Under the pieces are notes generated by a model. It made no database searches and was not told the DNA's origin. It worked only from the letters and a program-made list of their open reading frames with translations. The translations under genes and the position numbers were made by a program. Shown here one piece after another: positions 23,982 to 32,681 of a DNA stretch of 64,000 nucleotides; positions within the stretch are counted from its first letter, which is position 1, and the number at the start of each line of letters is the position of its first letter. The DNA comes from Desulforhopalus vacuolatus (GTDB taxonomy: Bacteria > Desulfobacterota > Desulfobulbia > Desulfobulbales > Desulfocapsaceae). The DNA is taken from the NCBI RefSeq assembly GCF_016918505.1, contig NZ_JAFFPZ010000001.1:186001-250000 (forward strand), written 5' to 3'.

Positions 23982-26900
23982 TTACCGGCTGATGGTGAGA
24001 TGTCCGCTGGTCCCGCGACCGCGTTTTTCCGGATCATACATCATTTCCGCCTCCAGGGCGGGCATGGTGTATGATCCCGGTGTAACGACCCGCAGCAGGT
24101 GTGCCGTACGGAAGGACGAGGATGGATTGTTCCGCGTCTCCCAGGCGGTGATAAAACGGTCATCCATACCGTCACTGTAAAGCACCGGCCGGTTCAACTG
24201 TTCTCCGAATACGGGAAGATCCTCATCTCCCGGCTCAATCAGCCGGTCGTACTCGAGACCGGCGGGCAGCAGACTGATCAGCAGGGCCTGGCCGGGAATC
24301 TGCACATGCTCCTGCACCTCCAGCACGACAACCACCATCTCTCCCTGCTTCATGCTGCGGGGATCCAGGGCTGTCCCGTCGGGATGATACCAGTGACGGC
24401 TGACACGGAGACCGCTGTCACTGGCGGCCAGCGGTTTCATCAGCGTGCCCTGCCTGCTGAAGGTAAGCCAGACATCACCTTTCCCCATGTTTTTAATTGT
24501 GAGGGGGGCCTTCATTTCAGTAGCGGTACGGGTCAGACGCAGAGTCTTTCCGGCCTGCAGCTGTTTATCCACCCTGATGAGGAACTCCCTCTGTTCACGC
24601 AGGGTCGTTACCGCCATCACCATGGCGGCCTGCTCCTGAGTGGACAACCAGTGGCGGCTCTGCCGGGCCTGAGTAAGTTGAGCCCAGAGCTCTCCGGTGG
24701 GAATCTGTCCGCCGCTGAATTCCCCGATCAGGCAGATAACACCGGAGAGATCTCGCAGGTAGCTGCCGTAAAAGTCATCAATACTGTCATTTACCGCAAA
24801 AGACCGGACAGAAAGCGGGCTCGTTATTTTCTCTACCGCTTCCGTAAAAGCCAGGGAACTGCGATTCAGCTCCCCGACGAGATTGAGTGCCGCGCCAAGC
24901 TGCGCGAGGTGGTAACCGCTTAATTTCGTATGGAGGTTATCGTAGAGATAACGCAGGTTCTCGATCTGTCCCCGACCGTTCTCCGCCAGCACCAGATGAG
25001 CAGAGGTAAAAAAGCCGGCGTTCTCTTTCGAGAGGCTGTTCTGGACCTCAGACTCAAGCCAGGAAAGCCCGCGGTTGAAGAAGAAATCCGGCACGGTATA
25101 TCCCTTCGCCCGGGCGCGGGTAAGAAAGTCCATGACGTAGCAGGAGAGCCAGTATTCGGAAGAGCCGTAGTTGTTCCACAGGGCAAAACTGCCGTCGAAA
25201 CGCTGCATTTCAAGAATCTTGTCGATGGCGTGGGCAACACGGGAGTGCAGGTCGGTATATTCACCACCGGAGAAGGCCTCCAGCTCCTTGAGATACAGCA
25301 GCGGCAGGGCTCGGCTGGTGAGCTGTTCAAGACAGCCGTAGGGGTAGCGGTCGAGCTGATCAAGCAGACCCTTTACATCAATGGCGGTCTGGCTGTTGAT
25401 ATCCACGGCAAGAGAGGCTCCTTCCGGATAGAACGTGTTGAGACTGTCCATCGGTACGGTAAAGACCCTGCCTGGCGCGAGCCGCAGATATTTGCGGTTG
25501 AGTACCGGCAGCTCTGCACCGCGTACGAAGATCGGGCGGCGGCTGCTCACCGCGTAATTGCCCGGACCCCGCACACTGCATTCCACTTCTCCCCTGCCGA
25601 GAGCGACAGCGGTAAGGCCCAGAAGCACGGTGCGCCGCTCACCCTTTTTCAGGATAAAACTTTCTTCGCCTGCGTCGTCGAGACGCACAGCACCTTCAGC
25701 ACGGCCAGTTACCTGATACGTCCCCTCTTTCCCGGTAACATTCTGCACCAGCACGGTGACAAAGGAATGGTCGTCGCGGGCAAGGAACCGGGGCAGCGAG
25801 GCGGAAAGCACCACGGGGTCGTTGACCTGTATCTCCGCAGCAGCGGCACCGAGTTTCTCCGCCGACCAGCCCACCACCATCAGGCGCAGGCGGCCGTTGT
25901 AATCAGGCAGGTTGAGCGGTATTACTGCACGACCGTCCGCCCCCACTTCCACAATACCGGAGAAGAGGGAAACAACCCTGATATTGGATTCGGGAGCTCC
26001 GCGGCGGCCTGTGTCACTCCCCGCGCCCTGATGGAGCTTCGCTTCGCGGCCTCCGCTGGCGGAGATAAGCTGTCCATAGAAATCTCGAATGTCAACGGCA
26101 AGACGGCGGCGGCCGAAGAACCATGCGCGTGGATCAGGCGATGTGAAATTCGTCAGCTGCAGCACGCCCTCATCAACGGCAGCGAGGGTGAGAAAAACCT
26201 TTCCGGTTGCCCCCCGCACATCCACCGGCACCTCAAGTACCCGACGCGGTCGAACTGACTGCGGAGCGTGGATGGTCATGTCAAGGGTGCGGTCAGCGGT
26301 ATCAACACCAAGCCAGACAACCCCCACCGCACGGGCTGCCCCTTTTTCAGCGGTACTGCCGGGACGATAAACCGTCACAATGGCCCAGGTCCCCGCACCC
26401 CACTCCTTTTCTACGGGAATGGAGATGCTGCGCTGCAGGGTCTCCATCTTAAAGTTACGTACCGAGCGAACCTCTTCCCCGGCAAGCACCAGACTGGCCT
26501 CACCTTTCCACGGAGAGCTGATCTGCAATTCAGCACTTGTGCCGGGAAGAAAAGTATCTTTGTCAAGACTCAGCTCGACACGGTCCGGCCCGCGGCCGTT
26601 GCCTTCAACTTCATGTCCGGCATAAAAACGGTAGTTTGTCAGCAGGTTATACTTTTCATCAAAGAGTTCCAGACGATGCCAGCCCTCCCCGACATGGTTT
26701 TGCAGCTGAACCTGCCCCACAGTATCAGGCTGAAGCTCTCCGCCATCGAGTTCCACGTCGTCTACCAGCTCTTCCCACTGCCAGTAACCATTGTTGCGGT
26801 ACCACTGCCAGTCATGGTCTTCCCGGACAAGACGCCAGACACAACCTTTTTTTTGCAGCGGGAGACCTTTGGCGTCGAGCAGCTGCACGGTAAAGGCCGT

Positions 26901-29198
26901 CTGAGAATCCTTCTGCACATTTCCCGTAGTTTCCGGGCGAATACCGGCATACATCGGTGCGACAAGAACCGGTACCGTGCCGCAGGCGGAGATGCTCCGC
27001 CCGTCCACATCGGTGACTGAGGCCGTAATTTCACCCTGCAGCGGCTGACTGGTGGTGATATCCGTCTTCACAGGGATGAGCAGCCCTCCCTTGTCGTCGG
27101 TGATCATATCTTCGAAAGAGAAACGGGCAGGTTTGAAACTGTCGCCAAAGAAAAATTCCTTATACTCTCCAAAGGGATAATGCGCGACACCGAGACGCAT
27201 CTCCGCGTTCACCACCAGTCCGCTCCCGGGGGCTCCGAAAAGATAATCCGCCTGCAGTTTCACCTCACCGGGGACACCATCAAGAAGAGGTGACTGAATG
27301 GCGAGTTTCACCTCGAGACGGGGTGGAACAAAGGATTTAACTTCGAAAGAGGTTGAGGCAAGGGGAATGCTTTTTTCATCCGCGTAGAGTCGCACCTTCC
27401 ACGTACCGCTGCGGGCTCCTGTGGAGAGTTTCAGCGGCTGCACCCAGGCACCGGAGGCATCGGGCCGAACGACTTTTTCCACCAGTGTATTATCATCCGG
27501 ACCAGAGAGTTTCAGGGTAAGTGGCAGAGAGGATTCCAGCGCCCTGCCCTGACGGTCGCGCAACAGGGTAACGCTGTGGACAGTCTCTCCCGGACGATAA
27601 ATTCCACGGTCAGTATAACTCCAGCCGTCGATCGGCCCGGAGGGCAGGCGGCCGGAGACGCCACGGTCACTGAGATCAAAGGCGGGGGTACTGAGCTGTA
27701 AAAAGGAGAAGCCATGGCTGCCACCGGTTCCGGCGGTCATCAGTGAGGGTTGGTCTCCCCCTTTACCGCGCAGCAGTCCGGGAGCGAAGCGGGCAATTCC
27801 GAAGACGTCGGTCAAAACGGTGGCAAGTGGTGCGTTATTCCGGCTGTAGAGCGTAATTTTCTCTCCCGCGAGAGGTCTGGACGAGGCGAGACTGCGTGCG
27901 GAAACGGTAAGACCGCCTTCGCCGGTATAACTGGTCAGACCGATATCACTGACCACCAGCCACTGTGTACTCCGCAGACTGCTGTCATAACGGTTATCCT
28001 TCCCTTCCCGGGAGGCAATCATGATGTAGACTCCCGGGACATCGGTAATTCCCGGAGGCAGACGTACCGCATTGAGTTCCACTTTGTTGGTATTGCCAGC
28101 GAGATCCACCGTTCCTTTCCAGATAAGGCTGCCGGAATTGTCCCTCAATCTGTCTTCCCACCAGCTCTGCAGATTATCGCCAAAGTGTTTATTGAGAAAT
28201 TCTCCCTGCAGACTGCGTTCATGAATACGATAAATGGAAAGCTCGGCGGAGTCCACATTCACCGAATAGAGCGCCGCAGAACCTTTTGTTCCCGGAGCCT
28301 CCGGCAAGACATAGTTTTTTCGGTTAAACCAGAGTTGCGGGGTGCGGTCAGTCACCTTTATGTCAGCCTTCTGCAGGTTTTTTACCACGTGTCCCCTCGT
28401 CTTCATTCCGGGGAGCACGTCCACCCGGTAACTGGTGCCCCAGGAGGCCCCGCGCAGGCAGAGGGTGGCCCCGGAGACACTGAATACCGTCTTCCACGAG
28501 GGTGAAGTCCGAACATATTGTTCATAATCAACCACACTCGGCGGCAGCAGGGTATCGCTGAAGGTCATGCAGAGGGCGGGAGTACGGCCCTTCACGTCCG
28601 CCTCGGCAGAGGTGATCGCCACCTGTTCCGAACGCTTCTTTATATCGAGGGCCGTGCTGCTTAAATCACTCAATCTCTTCTGCAGGTCACTGCTCCCTGG
28701 ACACGCCTGTGCCGCAGCCAGCCCCTGATCCAGCGAGGTGAGAAGAGCTGGAATCCACTTTTCATTCTGCATGGCCCGGGAACCAAGGGCTGTTCCCATC
28801 AGCACAAGGTTTTCCGTCTGCTGTCGACAGGTGACACTGTTCATGTCGGAGAGGGAGGCGAGCATGGCAAACTCTGAGGCCTCCCGGTGGGAAGCATCTT
28901 CCTCAGCAAGACGGGCAAGGGCATTCCAGCAGTGAAATCCGGGCTTTGCAAGCCCGGCGGCCACCTTATGATAGAGATTGCTCGCGAAGCGGTATTTCTT
29001 CTCATGCATGAAAAGATCAGCAGTGAAGAGAAGTCTCGCCGCTGTTTCAGCACTGACAGCCTGGGCAGGCTGGAAGATCTTTGCTCCCCGCTGGATTGCA
29101 TCATCCTGCAGCTGCGTAAGATCAGAGGCCCCGGCAAAGGATGTGCTGAGGAGAAGGAGAAGAGAAATGAGGAGGGATTGAAAGAGTGCTGGTTTCAT
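23982..29198 (-). CDS. yfhM: Bacterial alpha-2-macroglobulin, thioester-containing
   Basis: A 1738-residue periplasmic protein. A signal peptide (about 1-24, LLISLLLLLSTSFAGA) has no lipobox cysteine, so unlike the E. coli protein it is probably not a lipoprotein. Several MG domains follow (TDRGIYRPGETVHSVTLLRDRQGR and RPRRVLEVPVDVRG are recognisable), then the thioester region with YPYGCLEQLTSRALP (CLEQ at about residues 1289-1292), which forms the reactive thioester that covalently traps proteases. The receptor-like C-terminal domain ends at 1738. The ATG follows AAGGTGAG. It is first in the unit with pbpC and polA; pbpC starts immediately at its stop codon. Confidence 0.94.
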   Translation of the reverse strand: MKPALFQSLLISLLLLLSTSFAGASDLTQLQDDAIQRGAKIFQPAQAVSAETAARLLFTADLFMHEKKYRFASNLYHKVAAGLAKPGFHCWNALARLAEEDASHREASEFAMLASLSDMNSVTCRQQTENLVLMGTALGSRAMQNEKWIPALLTSLDQGLAAAQACPGSSDLQKRLSDLSSTALDIKKRSEQVAITSAEADVKGRTPALCMTFSDTLLPPSVVDYEQYVRTSPSWKTVFSVSGATLCLRGASWGTSYRVDVLPGMKTRGHVVKNLQKADIKVTDRTPQLWFNRKNYVLPEAPGTKGSAALYSVNVDSAELSIYRIHERSLQGEFLNKHFGDNLQSWWEDRLRDNSGSLIWKGTVDLAGNTNKVELNAVRLPPGITDVPGVYIMIASREGKDNRYDSSLRSTQWLVVSDIGLTSYTGEGGLTVSARSLASSRPLAGEKITLYSRNNAPLATVLTDVFGIARFAPGLLRGKGGDQPSLMTAGTGGSHGFSFLQLSTPAFDLSDRGVSGRLPSGPIDGWSYTDRGIYRPGETVHSVTLLRDRQGRALESSLPLTLKLSGPDDNTLVEKVVRPDASGAWVQPLKLSTGARSGTWKVRLYADEKSIPLASTSFEVKSFVPPRLEVKLAIQSPLLDGVPGEVKLQADYLFGAPGSGLVVNAEMRLGVAHYPFGEYKEFFFGDSFKPARFSFEDMITDDKGGLLIPVKTDITTSQPLQGEITASVTDVDGRSISACGTVPVLVAPMYAGIRPETTGNVQKDSQTAFTVQLLDAKGLPLQKKGCVWRLVREDHDWQWYRNNGYWQWEELVDDVELDGGELQPDTVGQVQLQNHVGEGWHRLELFDEKYNLLTNYRFYAGHEVEGNGRGPDRVELSLDKDTFLPGTSAELQISSPWKGEASLVLAGEEVRSVRNFKMETLQRSISIPVEKEWGAGTWAIVTVYRPGSTAEKGAARAVGVVWLGVDTADRTLDMTIHAPQSVRPRRVLEVPVDVRGATGKVFLTLAAVDEGVLQLTNFTSPDPRAWFFGRRRLAVDIRDFYGQLISASGGREAKLHQGAGSDTGRRGAPESNIRVVSLFSGIVEVGADGRAVIPLNLPDYNGRLRLMVVGWSAEKLGAAAAEIQVNDPVVLSASLPRFLARDDHSFVTVLVQNVTGKEGTYQVTGRAEGAVRLDDAGEESFILKKGERRTVLLGLTAVALGRGEVECSVRGPGNYAVSSRRPIFVRGAELPVLNRKYLRLAPGRVFTVPMDSLNTFYPEGASLAVDINSQTAIDVKGLLDQLDRYPYGCLEQLTSRALPLLYLKELEAFSGGEYTDLHSRVAHAIDKILEMQRFDGSFALWNNYGSSEYWLSCYVMDFLTRARAKGYTVPDFFFNRGLSWLESEVQNSLSKENAGFFTSAHLVLAENGRGQIENLRYLYDNLHTKLSGYHLAQLGAALNLVGELNRSSLAFTEAVEKITSPLSVRSFAVNDSIDDFYGSYLRDLSGVICLIGEFSGGQIPTGELWAQLTQARQSRHWLSTQEQAAMVMAVTTLREQREFLIRVDKQLQAGKTLRLTRTATEMKAPLTIKNMGKGDVWLTFSRQGTLMKPLAASDSGLRVSRHWYHPDGTALDPRSMKQGEMVVVVLEVQEHVQIPGQALLISLLPAGLEYDRLIEPGDEDLPVFGEQLNRPVLYSDGMDDRFITAWETRNNPSSSFRTAHLLRVVTPGSYTMPALEAEMMYDPEKRGRGTSGHLTISR

Positions 29199-29289
29199 GA
29201 TTTTCTCACCTTGGGAGGAGGGAGGGGAAACAGTGTACAGGGAGACGTTCCACGTTCAAAATCTTCAGGATAACAGTATTATAAATTTT

Positions 29290-29600
29290 TATATATTTTA
29301 CACAAAAAAAGGAGACGGGGAAAACAAAAGACGGAAAGGACGGGAAAAAGGAGACGGGAGACAGGAGACAGGAAACAGGGAAAGCCAAAAAACAAAGACT
29401 GGACGGCCAACGAAACACACGAAACACACGAGAGTTTCTTTATATAAAAAGCCCTTTTTCGCTGTTCCGTCTTTCACAAGGATACTTTGAAACAATCTCC
29501 TCCCACAACAAACGTCATCAAGTTTTGTTGCCCTGCTTTTTCCTGTCTCCCGTCTCCTGCCTCCTTTCTCCCTTTTTATCTTTTTCCATAACTTTTTGAG
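29290..29600. repeat. Gene-free region with purine-rich repeats and family 3 repeat
   Basis: 29335-29385 is a run of GGAGACGGGAGACAGGAG type. At 29439-29470 TTTATATAAAAAGCCC is followed by TTTTTCGCTGTTCCGTC, shared with composite family 1 copies. 29478-29560 (ACTTTGAAACAATCTCCTCCC, GTCATCAAGTTTTGTT) recurs with changes at 55280-55350. Nothing coding is supported. Confidence 0.5.
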
Positions 29601-29607
29601 AAGGTAC

Positions 29608-29637
29608 AAAAAAGGCCCCGGAGGATATCCGGGGCCT
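29608..29637 (-). terminator. Rho-independent terminator of the hpf gene
   Basis: On the minus strand GGCCCCGG, loop, CCGGGGCC is followed by six Ts. It lies about 100 bases after the leftward hpf gene, beyond a family 2 repeat. Confidence 0.85.
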
Positions 29638-29651
29638 GTATATAAACTTTT

Positions 29652-29726
29652 AGGGTACCTTGAATAATCGCCCATCTCCTGAGCCTCGAATATGAACAAA
29701 ATACAAACTGTTTCAAGATACCCTTA
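29652..29726 (+). repeat. Family 2 element, short copy
   Basis: GGGTACCTTGAATAA at the left and TTTCAAGATACCC at the right form terminal inverted repeats, with GAGCCTCGAATATGAACAAA inside. It lacks the central block of the 195-bp copy, so it is an internally deleted copy. It sits between the hpf stop and its terminator. Confidence 0.7.
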
Positions 29727-29734
29727 TAATAAAA

Positions 29735-30259
29735 TCATTCGGCAAGGCGTACCCAGGAAGCCTGAGGTCCCTTATCTCCTGTGGATTCGCCGAAGAGAAC
29801 GCTGTCGCCTTTGCGAAGGGTATCCATTGCAACATTTTTCAGTGCATTTTTATGAAAGTAAATTTCCCGGTCATCCGGAGTAACAATAAAACCGTAAGAC
29901 TCAACGGGAGAAAGCTTCTTAATCATCCCTGTACTGTCACCACCCGCTTCCGCAGACTGCTTCTTCACGGTCCGTTTCTTGCGCTGCATCTCCTTGAGAT
30001 TGAGAGTAAGGACATCAAACGATTCCGTCAAAGCCGCGCGAACATTCTCCGCACTCCGGGTTACAACCACGGTATCTCCAGGAACGCCAGCCACAAGTTT
30101 TACCTTGAAATCATTTTCAACATGACCAGTGGCCTCAATGGTGACACGAAGGTGAAGAACGTCGGGATAGTGACGAAGGAGTTTCTCCTTCTCATTTTCA
30201 ATTCTGTCCTGCCAGCCCTGGCGCATCTCAACATTACGAGCTTCAACTTTTAGTTCCAT
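29735..30259 (-). CDS. hpf: Ribosome hibernation factor (HPF/RaiA) fused to a cold-shock domain
   Basis: 174 residues. Residues 1-95 are the S30AE/HPF fold (MELKVEARNVEM, HLRVTIEATGH, FKVKLVAGVPGDTVVVTR) that docks on the 30S subunit and silences it. A basic linker (KEMQRKKRTVKKQ) leads to a C-terminal cold-shock domain (about 112-174) with GMIKKLSPVESYGFIVTPDD and IYFHKNAL, i.e. RNP1 GFI and RNP2-like YFH. Long HPF proteins usually end in a dimerisation domain instead, so this fusion should bind RNA. I use the ATG at 30257-30259, which follows GATGGAGAA and starts at the family N-terminus; the open frame extends 77 codons upstream without similarity. Confidence 0.88.
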   Translation of the reverse strand: MELKVEARNVEMRQGWQDRIENEKEKLLRHYPDVLHLRVTIEATGHVENDFKVKLVAGVPGDTVVVTRSAENVRAALTESFDVLTLNLKEMQRKKRTVKKQSAEAGGDSTGMIKKLSPVESYGFIVTPDDREIYFHKNALKNVAMDTLRKGDSVLFGESTGDKGPQASWVRLAE

Positions 30260-30562
30260 AATTTCTCCATCTCTAAATTCGACGGTGACACCGCCTTTCC
30301 TGCGCTGAATGGCGCATTCTTCAGCAGAGAAATGAAACGGCTGGAATCGTTGTGCCGTTTCCATCTTCTGCTCATACCTATCATTATAGGAGATAGTCAG
30401 GCAGAGGCAAGCCTGATCAATGTTTTGTGCTTCGAAATAGACAGAGAAGTCTGTTTTTATTAGCTTTTTATGGTAAAGCTCGCTTTTCACACGGAGTCGC
30501 GATATAATTTATTGGTTTTTATTTTTGCCCCTCTTTTTACATCCTTTTACCATCCCGACACT

Positions 30563-31525
30563 ATGACAAAATCCAGAGGCGTGATCCTGCTCAACATGGG
30601 CGGACCGAACAGCCTGAAGGCCGTTCGACCCTTTCTCTACAACCTCTTTTCCGACCGGGAGATCATCCCGCTCGGCCCTCCCTTTCTGCAGAAATTCATC
30701 GCCTGGATGATTGCCCGCAAACGGGCGCCGATTTCACAGGAGACGTATCGTAAAATTGGCGGCGCCTCTCCCCTGGAAAGGATCACGCGTGCCCAGGCAA
30801 AGGCTCTGGAGAAAAATCTCTGTCAGGAAGGGGAAGACTGGCATGTCAGCATTGCCATGCGCTACTGGCCCCCTTATGCCGATGAGGCTCTGGACGAAAT
30901 GCTGGCAAACAAGGTGGAGGATATTACCGCCGTCAGCCTCTATCCGCACTATACAAAGGCAACTACCGGTTCCTCACTTAACCATCTCCGGGCTGCGATG
31001 ACGCGGCGGAAAATTAACATCCCGCTGCGGGTGGTGGAGAGCTGGCCGGAAGAACCCGGCTATATTTACACGCTTGCGGAGGGAATCAAAAAGACACTGG
31101 TTGAGATGAAGGAGAAGACCAGCGAAGAAATTACTGTGGTCTACAGTGCCCACAGTTTGCCTGTCTCCTTTATTCAGGAGGGTGACCCGTATGTGGAACA
31201 TCTGAAGCAAACTATTGCGGAGGTAGAGAAACAAACGGAAGTGACGGGAATACTTTGCTTTCAGTCCCGCAGCGGCCCGGTGGAGTGGCTGGCCCCCTCC
31301 ACCCCGGAGACTGTCAACCGCCTGGCGGCAGAGGGCTGCAAAGCGATGGTGATGGTACCGATCAGCTTCGTTTCAGACCATGTGGAAACACTCTACGAAA
31401 TTGACATGCTCTACCGCAGTCAGGCAGAGGACCTCGGTATGGTCTTTGCGTCCACCCCGTCACTCAACACCGACGCGCGTTTTATTGATGCACTGGCATC
31501 ACTGGTAAAAAAAGCCCCCCTGTAA
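30563..31525 (+). CDS. hemH: Ferrochelatase
   Basis: 320 residues; inserts Fe2+ into protoporphyrin IX (or coproporphyrin III) to finish heme. Landmarks: GVILLNMGGPNS at the N-terminus, YRKIGGASPLERITR, VSLYPHYTKATTGSS (catalytic His), VYSAHSLPVSF and ISFVSDHVETLYEID (second His and Glu). The ATG at 30563 begins exactly at the conserved N-terminus; the open frame extends 31 codons further up without similarity. Divergent from hpf. Many dsr-bearing bacteria make heme through siroheme, so this enzyme shows that the protoporphyrin or coproporphyrin route is used, or coexists. Confidence 0.94.
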   Translation: MTKSRGVILLNMGGPNSLKAVRPFLYNLFSDREIIPLGPPFLQKFIAWMIARKRAPISQETYRKIGGASPLERITRAQAKALEKNLCQEGEDWHVSIAMRYWPPYADEALDEMLANKVEDITAVSLYPHYTKATTGSSLNHLRAAMTRRKINIPLRVVESWPEEPGYIYTLAEGIKKTLVEMKEKTSEEITVVYSAHSLPVSFIQEGDPYVEHLKQTIAEVEKQTEVTGILCFQSRSGPVEWLAPSTPETVNRLAAEGCKAMVMVPISFVSDHVETLYEIDMLYRSQAEDLGMVFASTPSLNTDARFIDALASLVKKAPL

Positions 31526-31548
31526 TCTTCCTGGCGGGGACTCCGGAC

Positions 31549-32673
31549 TCAGTGATTTTTACCCGTCATCGGGTTAAAACGGCGCATGCGCACGTTCATC
31601 AGAATAGCCAGTCCCATCATGGTGGTAATCAGGGAGGAGCCACCGTAAGAGACCAGCGGCAAGGGGATCCCCACCACCGGCAGGAAACCCATGATCATAA
31701 AGAGGTTGATAACCGCCTGCCAGAAAATCAGCGTTACCACTCCGAAGGCGAGCAGAGTACCGAAGCGGTCTTTCGACGTCATCCCCACATAGAGTCCCCA
31801 GAACAACATCCCAAAATAAATCAGCAGGAAGATGAGACAGCCGATAAAACCCCACTCTTCCGCCAATATGGAGCAGGCAAAGTCAGTATGGCGCTCGGGA
31901 AGGAAGTGCAGATGCCCCTGCGTCCCCTTGAGATAGCCGTTACCGGTCAGGCCACCGCTGCCCACTGCAATTTTGGACTGCAGGATCTGGTACCCCTGAT
32001 TGGCAAGATCGTGTTCGGGATTGAGAAAAGTCTCCACCCGTTTCTTCTGATAGGGTTTGAGCAGATGGAACCATGCGAAAATTCCCGCGCCGGAACCCAG
32101 GCTGAGAAGGATGACATAGGCCGACCATCGCAACTTCACAAACATGGTCATGGAGGCGAAGATAATAATCAGCATCAGAGAGGTGCCGAGGTCCGGCTGG
32201 ATGAGGATGAGAATGAAGGGAACCATCATCAGCCCCAGCGGTGGCAGGATATCGAGAAAAGAATACCCCCCGCTTACCTCTTTTCGCGCGTAGTAGCTCG
32301 CGAGGGTAATCACTATCATCAGCTTGGCTGGCTCTGAGGGTTGAAAATTAAAGAGCCCGAGGTTGATCCAGCGCTGCGCCCCCCCCGCAGTGGCACCAAT
32401 GGCATCGGCGATCAGCAGGAAAGCAATAATAAAGAAGTAGAACGGGTAGTTGAGAACATGCAGCAGTTTGTAGTCAAAACTGATGATGACAAAAAAGAGG
32501 AGAAAACAGCCAGCCATGATAATACTCTGTTTCATCCACGGAGCAAGGCTATAGCCCGGTGAGGGCATGGAGGCGCTGTAAAGATTAAACAGTGCCATGC
32601 CGCAGACCAACACGATGAGCAACATCAGGATTACATCAAAATGTTCCAGCAGTCTTCTGTCTATTCGGTACAT
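31549..32673 (-). CDS. rodA: Rod-shape peptidoglycan glycosyltransferase RodA
   Basis: 374 residues, a SEDS-family polytopic membrane protein with about ten hydrophobic helices. Typical SEDS segments: GGAQRWINLGLFNFQPSE-AK, VLIQPDLGTSL (as ILIQPDLGTSL, containing the catalytic Asp region), AVGSGGLTGNGYLKGTQG and LPLVSYGGSSL near the C-terminus. It polymerises lipid II for side-wall growth together with PBP2, whose gene lies 8 bases upstream. It is the last gene of the mreB-mreC-mreD-mrdA-rodA operon. Confidence 0.95.
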   Translation of the reverse strand: MYRIDRRLLEHFDVILMLLIVLVCGMALFNLYSASMPSPGYSLAPWMKQSIIMAGCFLLFFVIISFDYKLLHVLNYPFYFFIIAFLLIADAIGATAGGAQRWINLGLFNFQPSEPAKLMIVITLASYYARKEVSGGYSFLDILPPLGLMMVPFILILIQPDLGTSLMLIIIFASMTMFVKLRWSAYVILLSLGSGAGIFAWFHLLKPYQKKRVETFLNPEHDLANQGYQILQSKIAVGSGGLTGNGYLKGTQGHLHFLPERHTDFACSILAEEWGFIGCLIFLLIYFGMLFWGLYVGMTSKDRFGTLLAFGVVTLIFWQAVINLFMIMGFLPVVGIPLPLVSYGGSSLITTMMGLAILMNVRMRRFNPMTGKNH

Positions 32674-32681
32674 GATGCCTC

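Noticed and set aside
24930-26258. 442-codon open frame antisense to the alpha-2-macroglobulin gene
   Set aside because: Shadow; composition follows the antisense codon bias and no domain is seen.
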